Shown: positions 17,647-24,363 of the stretch, piece by piece
Position numbering within the stretch: position 1 is the stretch's first letter
Layout: each line of letters begins with the position of its first letter
DNA from: Bacteroidaceae bacterium
GTDB lineage: Bacteria; Bacteroidota; Bacteroidia; Bacteroidales; Bacteroidaceae
DNA length: 64,000 nucleotides
Assembly (NCBI GenBank): GCA_017483605.1
Contig: JAFUWG010000031.1
Span: forward strand, 40,334 to 104,333
Direction: 5' to 3'
Translations under genes and position numbers: made by a program
The notes under the pieces: generated by a model
What the model saw: the letters and a program-made list of their open reading frames with translations, nothing else
The model's database searches: none
What the model was told of the DNA's origin: nothing

Positions 17647-17700
17647 AATACAGAGGGAGGGCGTAAACAAATCGCATTGTTTACGCCCTCCCTCTGTATT
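17647..17700 (-). terminator. 24-bp perfect hairpin downstream of serA
   Basis: Positions 17647-17670 are the exact reverse complement of 17677-17700, with a 6-nt loop (ATCGCA). It starts 33 bp beyond the serA stop. The stem is unusually long and perfect, and no U-tract follows on the minus strand, so it may act as an RNA-processing or stability element rather than a plain terminator. Confidence 0.65.
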
Positions 17701-17732
17701 GGTCTTTATCTGTTGAATCAGACGATGATGCC

Positions 17733-18653
17733 TTATTTGTTCACCTGGAACTTGGTGATGCCCTCCTTGATGTAACCGACAATCTGGTTGGCAGCGGCAA
17801 GACCTGCGTTGGTGTTTGCCTCGGCAGTTTGGGCACCCATCTTCTTGGGTGTGGAGAAGTAGCGACCCTCGAACTTTGCGAAGTCAGCATCGGCATCGGG
17901 CTTGATGTCGGTGATGTACTTGAGGTCGGTACGCTCTGCAAGGAGTTCGAGCAGTTCTGGCTCGTTGATGACTTCCTTGCGGGCGGTGTTGATGAGGATA
18001 CCACCCTTCTTCATGCTGCCGACAAGTGCCTTGTTGATGCTCTGCTTGGTCTCGGCAGTGGCAGGAATGTGGAGAGACACAATGTCGCAAGTCTCGAAGA
18101 GTTCTGCCTGTGATGCAGCAGCGTGAACACCTGCTGCCTCGATGGCCTCTGCGGGACAATAAGCGTCGTAGGCAGAAACTTCCATGCCGAAGCCCTTGGC
18201 GATGCGAGCCACATTGCGTCCCACGTTGCCGAAGGCGAGGATGCCGAGTTTCTTGCCCATCAACTCAGAGCCAGCCTTGCCGTTGTAGAAGTTACGAACG
18301 GTGAAGACGAGCAGACCGAGCACAAGTTCAGCCACAGCGTTGGCGTTCTGACCTGGTGTGTTCATCACAACCACCTTGTGGGCAGTGGCAGCGTCGAGGT
18401 CCACATTGTCATAGCCAGCACCTGCACGAACCACAATCTTCAGGTTCTTGGCAGCGTCGAGCACTTCGGCATCGATTTTGTCAGAGCGGATGATGATGGC
18501 ATCCACGTCAGCCACAGCCTCCAACAACTGTGCCTTCTCTGTATATTTCTCCAAGAGTGCCAGTTCAAAGCCAGCACCTTCAATAATCTCTTTGATTCCA
18601 GCAACGGCAGGAGCCGCAAAGGGCTTCTCAGTTGCAATTAAAACTTTTGCCAT
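17733..18653 (-). CDS. serA: D-3-phosphoglycerate dehydrogenase
   Basis: 306 residues from the ATG at 18653 (the frame extends upstream to 18695, but MAKVLIATEKP is the natural start). It is a D-isomer-specific 2-hydroxyacid dehydrogenase with the substrate Arg in VVRAGAGYDNVD, the Rossmann NAD-binding segment LGILAFGNVGRNVA and the later NTARKEVINEPEL stretch. No C-terminal ACT domain is present, so this is the short form without the classical serine-binding regulatory domain. It oxidises 3-phosphoglycerate to 3-phosphohydroxypyruvate, the first step of serine synthesis, and follows serC by 131 bp. The reading as SerA rather than another hydroxyacid dehydrogenase rests on that neighbour. Confidence 0.92.
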   Translation of the reverse strand: MAKVLIATEKPFAAPAVAGIKEIIEGAGFELALLEKYTEKAQLLEAVADVDAIIIRSDKIDAEVLDAAKNLKIVVRAGAGYDNVDLDAATAHKVVVMNTPGQNANAVAELVLGLLVFTVRNFYNGKAGSELMGKKLGILAFGNVGRNVARIAKGFGMEVSAYDAYCPAEAIEAAGVHAAASQAELFETCDIVSLHIPATAETKQSINKALVGSMKKGGILINTARKEVINEPELLELLAERTDLKYITDIKPDADADFAKFEGRYFSTPKKMGAQTAEANTNAGLAAANQIVGYIKEGITKFQVNK

Positions 18654-18677
18654 TTTTCTTTTATTTATCAACACAAA

Positions 18678-18758
18678 TTGCCATGAATAACCCATGAATT
18701 TATCATAAATTGTTTTTCATTAAAAATTCATGAATAATTCGTGGCTAATTCATGGCAA
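18678..18758. repeat. AT-rich inverted repeat between serC and serA
   Basis: TTGCCATGAAT (18678-18688) and ATTCATGGCAA (18748-18758) are perfect inverted repeats. The interior repeats CATGAATnAnnC-type units about 22 bp long. It shares CATGnnTAATTCGTG with the element at 17278-17443, so the two probably belong to one family. Confidence 0.6.
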
Positions 18759-18784
18759 TTCATGTTAAAAGTTAAACAATCCAA

Positions 18785-19852
18785 TTAGTGTTGAGCCTCA
18801 AACTCCTTCATGCACTTCACGAGAGCCTGAACGCCTTCGATAGACATGGCGTTGTAGCAAGAAGCACGGAAACCACCTACATCGCGGTGACCCTTCACGC
18901 CAACCATACCCTGGCTGGTTGCAAACTTCAGGAACTCGTCCTGCAACTCCTGATACTCGGGCTTCAAGACGAAAGTGAGGTTCATGAGTGAGCGGCTGTC
19001 CTCCTCGGCTGTGCCGACGAAGAGTTTGTTGCGGTCAATCTCGTTGTAAACGATTTCAGCACGCTGCTTAGCCAACTTCTCCATTGCCTCTACACCGCCG
19101 TGAGCCTTCATGTAGCGGAGGTTCATCAGGGCTGAGTAGATAGGTACCACTGGAGGAGTGTTGAACATCGAACCCTTCTTCACATGAGTGCGGTAGTCGA
19201 GCATCGTTGGGATGTGACGAGACACCTTGCCGAGTGCGTCTTCCTTCACGATGACGAAGGTGAGACCTGCCATAGCAAGGTTCTTCTGAGCACCACCATA
19301 GATGAGGGCATACTTGCTCACGTCAACTGGACGGCTAAAGATGTCGGAAGACATGTCGGCAATCAGCGGAATGGGAGAGTCGAGGTCTTCGCGAAGTTCA
19401 GTACCGTAAATCGTGTTGTTGGTTGTGATGTGGAGATAATCAGCATCTGTTGGAATCTCGAAATTGCGTGGAATGTAAGTGAAGTTCTTGTCGGCAGAAG
19501 AAGCCACCTCTACCACTTCACCAAACCCCTTGGCTTCCTTCTCTGCCTTGGTTGCCCACACACCAGTGTTCAGGTAGGCAGCCTTCTTCTCGAGGAAGTT
19601 GTAAGGAACCATGCAGAACTCAAGACTTGCACCGCCACCGAGGAAGAGCACGGAGTAACCCTCTGGAATGTTGAGAAGTTCCTTGAAGAGTGCTACTGCT
19701 TCATCCACTACTGGCTGGAAATCCTTGGCACGGTGGCTGATTTCCATCAATGAAAGTCCTGACCCATTGAAATCAAGACAAGCCTGTGCAGTCTGTTCAA
19801 TCACCTCGCGTGGGAGGATAGAAGGTCCTGCATTGAAATTGTACTTTTTCAT
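18785..19852 (-). CDS. serC: Phosphoserine aminotransferase
   Basis: 355 residues, the normal length for class V aminotransferase SerC. The N-terminus [12 protein letters not shown] is diagnostic, and the PLP-binding lysine is Lys190 in [17 protein letters not shown] and the C-terminal [18 protein letters not shown] are also typical. It transfers the amino group of glutamate to 3-phosphohydroxypyruvate in the cytoplasm, giving phosphoserine; it can also act in pyridoxine synthesis. serA follows downstream. A TATTTTTG box on the minus strand (plus 19919-19926) is a weak promoter candidate. Confidence 0.97.
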   Translation of the reverse strand: MKKYNFNAGPSILPREVIEQTAQACLDFNGSGLSLMEISHRAKDFQPVVDEAVALFKELLNIPEGYSVLFLGGGASLEFCMVPYNFLEKKAAYLNTGVWATKAEKEAKGFGEVVEVASSADKNFTYIPRNFEIPTDADYLHITTNNTIYGTELREDLDSPIPLIADMSSDIFSRPVDVSKYALIYGGAQKNLAMAGLTFVIVKEDALGKVSRHIPTMLDYRTHVKKGSMFNTPPVVPIYSALMNLRYMKAHGGVEAMEKLAKQRAEIVYNEIDRNKLFVGTAEEDSRSLMNLTFVLKPEYQELQDEFLKFATSQGMVGVKGHRDVGGFRASCYNAMSIEGVQALVKCMKEFEAQH

Positions 19853-19950
19853 GTTGATGTTATTTGAAATTTGTTAGATGTCTTATTGATTCGAAAGTCT
19901 TTTTACCAAAATTCCATGCAAAAATACTAATAAATCCCCAATCACATAGC

Positions 19951-19995
19951 AAGTTGCCACTTTTTTATGCTATAAAACATTAAAAATGGCAACTT
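19951..19995 (-). terminator. Hairpin downstream of corA
   Basis: AAGTTGCCA (19951-19959) pairs with TGGCAACTT (19987-19995), and the inner T-rich and A-rich runs extend the stem with one mismatch. It lies 43 bp past the corA stop and before the serC promoter region. Confidence 0.5.
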
Positions 19996-20038
19996 CCTCC
20001 GTGATATTGGTACATCTATGTTGCATTACGCCCTCTTC

Positions 20039-20965
20039 TTACAGCCAGTTCTTCTTCCTGAACCACAAGAGCGAAACCGCCGTGCTGACCACACAGGCGA
20101 TGATGGCGATGGGGAATCCCCACTTCCACTGTTCCATGCCGTTGATGAGGTTCATGCCGAACATGGAGGTGATGAAGGTTGGGAAGAGGATAATCATGTT
20201 GAGCGAGGTGAGCAGTCGCATCACCGTGTTCATATTATTATTAATAATGTTCGCGTAGGTGTCCATGGTCGAGTCGAGGATGTTGATGTAGATGGCAGTC
20301 GTCTCGCGTGCCTGGTTCATCTCGATGTTCACGTCCTCGATGAGTTCGGCATCCAGTTCATCGACCGGCAGGCGGAACTTCAACTTGCTCAGCAGCGACT
20401 CATTGCCACGGATGGAGGTGCCGAAGTAAGTGAGCGAGTCTTGCAGACGCGACAGGTTGATGAGGTCCTTGTTGTCGATGTGCTTGTCGAGGTCACGCTT
20501 TGCCTTCTCAATGATGCCGTTCACCTGCTTCAGATACTTCAGATACCACACCGAAGCGCTGAGGAAGAGTCGGAACACCAAGTCGGCGGCATCGGTGAAA
20601 CCCTCCGCACGACGCATCTGGTGGTTCACGAAGTCCAGCATCATCCGCGTCTCCTGATTGCAGATGGTGATGATTTTGTCACCCTTCAGCACGATACCCA
20701 AGGGGATGGTCGTGTAGGGGCTGCGTGAAGTGACACTCTTCAGGTGGGGAATACGCAAGATAATCATCAGCCACCCCTCGTCCATGTCGTAACGGGCGCG
20801 CTCATCGGCATCCGAAACGTCGTCCATGAAGTAGTCGGGCATTCCGAGTTCCTGCTCCAAGAAATCTTTATCGTCATCCACTGGGCAAGTCACCTGTACC
20901 CAGCAATTTGGCTCCCAAGCATCTACGTGCTTAATGCCGCCATTAAAATTCCAGAATGTTCGCAT
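20039..20965 (-). CDS. corA: CorA family magnesium/divalent cation transporter
   Basis: 308 residues from the ATG at 20965; an upstream ATG at 21031 would add 22 residues not usual for the family. A long cytoplasmic N-terminal domain with helical segments (about 1-245) leads into two C-terminal transmembrane helices (about 249-272 and 282-302) with the signature GMN at 270-272 between them. The positively charged tail RKKNWL is usual. CorA forms a pentameric channel importing Mg2+, sometimes Co2+ or Ni2+. It has its own promoter and a roughly 195-nt 5' leader with hairpins, suggesting post-initiation control. Confidence 0.93.
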   Translation of the reverse strand: MRTFWNFNGGIKHVDAWEPNCWVQVTCPVDDDKDFLEQELGMPDYFMDDVSDADERARYDMDEGWLMIILRIPHLKSVTSRSPYTTIPLGIVLKGDKIITICNQETRMMLDFVNHQMRRAEGFTDAADLVFRLFLSASVWYLKYLKQVNGIIEKAKRDLDKHIDNKDLINLSRLQDSLTYFGTSIRGNESLLSKLKFRLPVDELDAELIEDVNIEMNQARETTAIYINILDSTMDTYANIINNNMNTVMRLLTSLNMIILFPTFITSMFGMNLINGMEQWKWGFPIAIIACVVSTAVSLLWFRKKNWL

Positions 20966-21022
20966 TGTTGTTTGAACCTTTGCTTTGTCTTGTCGATGTA
21001 AGAACAGTAAAAATTCGGGGCA

Positions 21023-21161
21023 AAGACTCATGGCAACTCCGCATGAGAGGTGAGTCTTATCCCAGGCAATTTGTACTATTCGCCGGATAATCGTCCATAG
21101 TTGTTTTGATTAGTGAATACTCTCTTTTCTGTCGATTTCGAGCCACGAGAGCCTGAAATCG
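21023..21161 (-). promoter_or_regulatory. Structured 5' leader of corA
   Basis: Between the promoter and the corA start lie two hairpins: CGATTTC/GAAATCG (21133-21139 with 21155-21161), at the very 5' end of the transcript, and AAGACTC/GAGTCTT (21023-21029 with 21052-21058). The second overlaps an alternative pairing CTCATG/CATGAG. The layout would suit an ion-responsive leader, but no known riboswitch core was recognised. Confidence 0.4.
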
Positions 21162-21165
21162 GGTG

Positions 21166-21196
21166 CAAAGTTAAATATTTTTTTTGAAAAAACAAA
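21166..21196 (-). promoter_or_regulatory. corA promoter
   Basis: On the minus strand TTTG (plus 21193-21196), 19 bp, then TAACTTTG (plus 21166-21173): a textbook Bacteroidetes -33/-7 pair. Confidence 0.8.
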
Positions 21197-21245
21197 GATA
21201 TTGGCAATTTATCGCCACCTGCGAGATAAAAAGTCCATAAAAAAC

Positions 21246-21306
21246 GGAGTGCTCCAGTCCGTGATGGCGAACTGGAGCACTCCATTGCATCGGACTGGAG
21301 CAGTCC
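21246..21306. repeat. Array D: three 15-bp palindrome-like units at exact 23-bp period
   Basis: GGAGTGCTCCAGTCC (21246-21260), GAACTGGAGCACTCC (21269-21283) and GGACTGGAGCAGTCC (21292-21306), each 23 bp apart with 8-bp spacers. The second is nearly the reverse complement of the first; the third is a self-palindrome with the arm GGACTG. It sits 11 bp beyond the uxaB stop. Confidence 0.88.
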
Positions 21307-21316
21307 GACCTGTTTC

Positions 21317-22795
21317 TTACAGGATGGTCTTCACAGCCTCGAGCATACCCTTCTCCTGAATGAGGTCGAGGTCTTTCTTCACCAGAGCAGTCAAGCCGGG
21401 GACGGTCTCGTTGAGGTTCTCCTTCCAGATGTTCTCGGCAGCAAGCACACCTTCAGCCACTTTCTGTGTGTCGCCCGTAGCCCAGAGGTCTTTGAGCAAC
21501 TGCATGATTTCGGGTGCATCGTTGGGCTCGATGGGAGCACCGTCGGCACGTGTGCCACCTTTGTAGTAGGTGATGATGGCAGCAAGACCGAACACCAGAC
21601 CTTGTGGGAGTTCACCTTTGCGCTGCAGATACACCTTCACACCTGGCAGGTCACGGGTCTCGTACTTGGGGAAGGAGTTGAGCATGATGCTGGTCACCTG
21701 ATGGTCAACGTAGGGGTTGTTGAAGCGCTCCAGCACGTCGGTGGCAAACTGCTGCAGTTCTTCCATGGGCAAATTGAGGGTCTGCATCAGTTCGTCGAAC
21801 TGCACCTTGTGGATGTACTTGCCCACCACTTCGTCGTTGCAGGCGTCACGCACAATGTTGATGCCGCTCAGGTAGGCAACAGGAGAGAGCACCGTGTGGG
21901 GACCATTCAGCAAGGTCACCTTACGCTCATGGTAGGGTTTCTCGCTGGGGGCGATGAGCACATTCAGACCTGCTTTCTCTGCTGGGAACTCAGCCTTGAG
22001 CACATCGATGTCCATGTTTTCAGGCTTCTCTATCACCCAGAGATGGAAAGCCTCACCCTGCACGACCAGATTGTCGGCATAGCACACCTTCTGCTGAATC
22101 TCAGCAATCTCCTTGCGTGGGAACCCCGGAACGATACGGTCAACCAGTGTGGCGCACACATAGTTGTATTGGGTGAACCACTCCTTGAAGGCTGCATAGT
22201 CGGCACCGAAGTCGTCTTTCCAGAGTTCGATGTATTTGTAAATGCAGTCTTTCAGGTGGTGACCGTTCAAGAATATCAACTCGCAGGGCATGATGATGAG
22301 TCCCTTGTCGGCTGCACCGTTGAAGGTCTTGAAGCGGCGGAAGAGCAACTGGGTGAGTTTGCCCGGATAGGAAGATGCTGGAGCATCGGTGAACTTGCAC
22401 TCAGGATCGAAGGTGATACCTGCTTCGGTGGTGTTCGAGATGACGAAGCGGATCTCCGGTTGCTCAGCCAACGCCATGAATGCTTGGTTCTGGCTGTAGG
22501 GGTTGAGAGCACGGCTGATGCAGTCCACACGCGTGAGCGAGTTCACCTTCTCGCCGTTCAGGCGGCCTTGCAGATTGACATGATAGAGACAATCCTGACC
22601 ATTCAGCCAATCGACCATGCCGCGTTCGATGGGTTGCACCACCACGACGGAGGAGTTGAAATCGGTCTTCTGGTTCATGTTGTAGATAATCCAGTCAACA
22701 AAACAACGGAGGAAGTTACCCTCACCAAACTGGATGATTCTCTCGGGTGCATGGCTCTTCGGAGCCGTGCGAGCGTTCAATGCTTTTAGTGCCAT
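21317..22795 (-). CDS. uxaB: Tagaturonate reductase (mannitol dehydrogenase family)
   Basis: 492 residues, the length of UxaB. The N-terminus has the NAD-binding start IIQFGEGNFLRCFVDW, and the family segments TTEAGITFDP, CELIFLNGHHLKDCI, DRIVPGFPRKE and LNGPHTVLSPVAYLSG follow. It reduces D-tagaturonate to D-altronate with NADH in galacturonate catabolism; fructuronate reductase (UxuB) belongs to the same superfamily, but the sequence reads more like UxaB. No other uronate gene lies beside it. It has its own promoter at 22882 and array D after its stop. Confidence 0.88.
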   Translation of the reverse strand: MALKALNARTAPKSHAPERIIQFGEGNFLRCFVDWIIYNMNQKTDFNSSVVVVQPIERGMVDWLNGQDCLYHVNLQGRLNGEKVNSLTRVDCISRALNPYSQNQAFMALAEQPEIRFVISNTTEAGITFDPECKFTDAPASSYPGKLTQLLFRRFKTFNGAADKGLIIMPCELIFLNGHHLKDCIYKYIELWKDDFGADYAAFKEWFTQYNYVCATLVDRIVPGFPRKEIAEIQQKVCYADNLVVQGEAFHLWVIEKPENMDIDVLKAEFPAEKAGLNVLIAPSEKPYHERKVTLLNGPHTVLSPVAYLSGINIVRDACNDEVVGKYIHKVQFDELMQTLNLPMEELQQFATDVLERFNNPYVDHQVTSIMLNSFPKYETRDLPGVKVYLQRKGELPQGLVFGLAAIITYYKGGTRADGAPIEPNDAPEIMQLLKDLWATGDTQKVAEGVLAAENIWKENLNETVPGLTALVKKDLDLIQEKGMLEAVKTIL

Positions 22796-22881
22796 ATATT
22801 GATAAGTTAGTTATGATTAACTTCGTCGGGCTGAAGGCTCATCAAGAAAGCCCCAGCACTTGCTCTACTGGAACATCTTTG

Positions 22882-22913
22882 CAAAAGTACGAATTAATAT
22901 CTCCCCCACCAAC
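22882..22913 (-). promoter_or_regulatory. uxaB promoter
   Basis: On the minus strand TACTTTTG (plus 22882-22889) fits TAnnTTTG. GTTG (plus 22910-22913) lies 20 bp upstream as a three-of-four match to TTTG. The untranslated leader would be about 80 nt. Confidence 0.6.
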
Positions 22914-22975
22914 TTTTCTCCCACATTTCTTTCCTTTTCTGCGAAAGATTCCTGTTTTTCATCTCTTTTCAGACA

Positions 22976-23266
22976 TTAGCACACAATGATTTCCCTCATC
23001 CTATCCATCAATTCTCGGTTGTCTTCCAAGAGATTCCAGATGGCATCTTCGGAGAGGACACCACGTTTGAGAGTTTTCGGGAGGCGGTCGGCTTCATCGT
23101 CGGAAAAGTCTTGCTTCCATTGGGGGCTGGTGTAGTAGTCGCGGAGTGAGTGGATGGCGTTCTGTGCCTCGGCATATTGGTCGAGGGCTGCGGACAACTG
23201 TAGGATGGCGGTGGATGCACGGTCAAGATGCCGTTCCATCTGCTGAATTCTTTCTATCTGTTTCAT
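22976..23266 (-). CDS. DUF4298 domain protein
   Basis: 96 residues, no signal or membrane segment. It begins MKQIERIQQMERHLDR and contains LRDYYTSPQWKQDF, which I recognise as DUF4298. A heptad pattern over residues 1-45 suggests a coiled coil. The family is of unknown function. The gene stands alone on the minus strand, divergent from the fimbrial operon. Confidence 0.8.
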   Translation of the reverse strand: MKQIERIQQMERHLDRASTAILQLSAALDQYAEAQNAIHSLRDYYTSPQWKQDFSDDEADRLPKTLKRGVLSEDAIWNLLEDNRELMDRMREIIVC

Positions 23267-23470
23267 CCAAATTCAATTTTCAATAGTTTACAATAAAAAT
23301 ATGAAGCCACATAAAAAACGCTCTATTCTCTCCTGACTCCATCAACCTCATACCAAATGCATTTTCGGCTACAAATGTACACAAAAATTTTGATCGATAT
23401 AGGCGATTAGACCCAAAAATTCCCTCCAGTAACTTACAAAACGCTGTTTTTAACGTTCTTTTTGTTAATG

Positions 23471-23516
23471 TTTGTTAACGGGGGGGGGTAAAAATATGCT
23501 CTATCTTTGAGCATAT
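23471..23516 (+). promoter_or_regulatory. Fimbrial operon promoter with G9 tract and dyad
   Basis: TTTG at 23471-23474 and TATCTTTG at 23502-23509 are the likely -33 and -7 elements, but 27 bp lie between them instead of about 20. Nine consecutive G (23480-23488) occupy that spacer, so slippage would change the spacing. ATATGCTC (23494-23501) and GAGCATAT (23509-23516) form a perfect dyad around the -7 box, a likely regulator site. Confidence 0.6.
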
Positions 23517-23534
23517 ATAATAAAATGTATAAAT

Positions 23535-24272
23535 TTGTATCCGAAAAATGTCCTTAAAAGGACAAAGAATTTGGGAATTGGCAAATTAAAGGAATTGATT
23601 TTGTTACTACGATTTAGGATTATATTACAAAGGATAGCCCTACTCTTTTGCTTGTTAATTATCTGCAACAGGACTATGGGACAGCAGGATTTTGCCGTGC
23701 GCAACAACTTACTGTATGACATTGCTCTGACCCCTAACATTGGTTTTGACGCACGCATTTCTCCGCATTGGACATTGGGTCTCAACGCGGGGTTTCGCCC
23801 TTGGCCTGCCGACGACAAAAAAGAGAAGAAGTGGCGGCATCTGCTTCTGGCACCCGAAGTGCGCCACTGGAACGATAGCATCTTCCACCACTCCTATTGG
23901 GGCATGAACCTCATCTACAGCCACTACAATGTGGGTGGCGTGAAATTTCCACTCGGACTCTACAAGTCGGTACGAGACCAGCGCAAGCAAGGCGACCTCA
24001 TCGCCATCGGAGCCTTCTACGGCCGTTCGTGGCGGCTCAACCACTTATTCCGCATGGAAGCAGAACTGGGCATGGGCATCGGCTACATCTGGGCAAAGAA
24101 ATACGAGTGTCCACACTGTGGTACATATCTAGGACACGACGACAAAGTGTTCCTCGTCCCCAAACTGGCTCTCAACATCGTCTATCAGAAGGCAGAAAAG
24201 AAGCCGCAGGAACCAGTCATCATCAACCCTTCGGCACCGCCAGGCAACATTCCTGCCGTCCCGACCCCTTGA
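23535..24272 (+). CDS. DUF3575 outer-membrane protein of fimbrial locus
   Basis: Up to 245 residues. No ATG begins the frame before residue 48, so translation must start at a non-ATG codon; the TTG at 23535 or one near 23595 would leave a signal peptide ending before GQQDFAVRNN. The mature part has the DUF3575 pattern (RNNLLYDIALTPNIGFDARIS...W, then alternating beta-strands), predicted as an outer-membrane beta-barrel. DUF3575 genes commonly accompany type V pilus genes in Bacteroidales. A CPHC pair in a likely loop is odd. The tail is Pro-rich. An ATG at 23525 in another frame encodes only a ten-residue peptide. Confidence 0.75.
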   Translation: MYPKNVLKRTKNLGIGKLKELILLLRFRIILQRIALLFCLLIICNRTMGQQDFAVRNNLLYDIALTPNIGFDARISPHWTLGLNAGFRPWPADDKKEKKWRHLLLAPEVRHWNDSIFHHSYWGMNLIYSHYNVGGVKFPLGLYKSVRDQRKQGDLIAIGAFYGRSWRLNHLFRMEAELGMGIGYIWAKKYECPHCGTYLGHDDKVFLVPKLALNIVYQKAEKKPQEPVIINPSAPPGNIPAVPTP

Positions 24273-24283
24273 TGGCACCCAGC

Positions 24284-24340
24284 AGAGCATGAAAACAATA
24301 AAAGAGCATGAAAACAATAACAAAACGTGAAAACAATAAC
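24284..24340 (+). repeat. Three 19-bp tandem repeats before the first fimbrillin gene
   Basis: AGAGCATGAAAACAATAAA (24284-24302), AGAGCATGAAAACAATAAC (24303-24321) and AAAACGTGAAAACAATAAC (24322-24340) lie head to tail in the 91-bp gap before the fimbrillin gene, ending 24 bp before its start. A change in copy number would alter the leader of that gene. Confidence 0.8.
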
Positions 24341-24363
24341 AAAACAATAAAAACGGGAAAATT

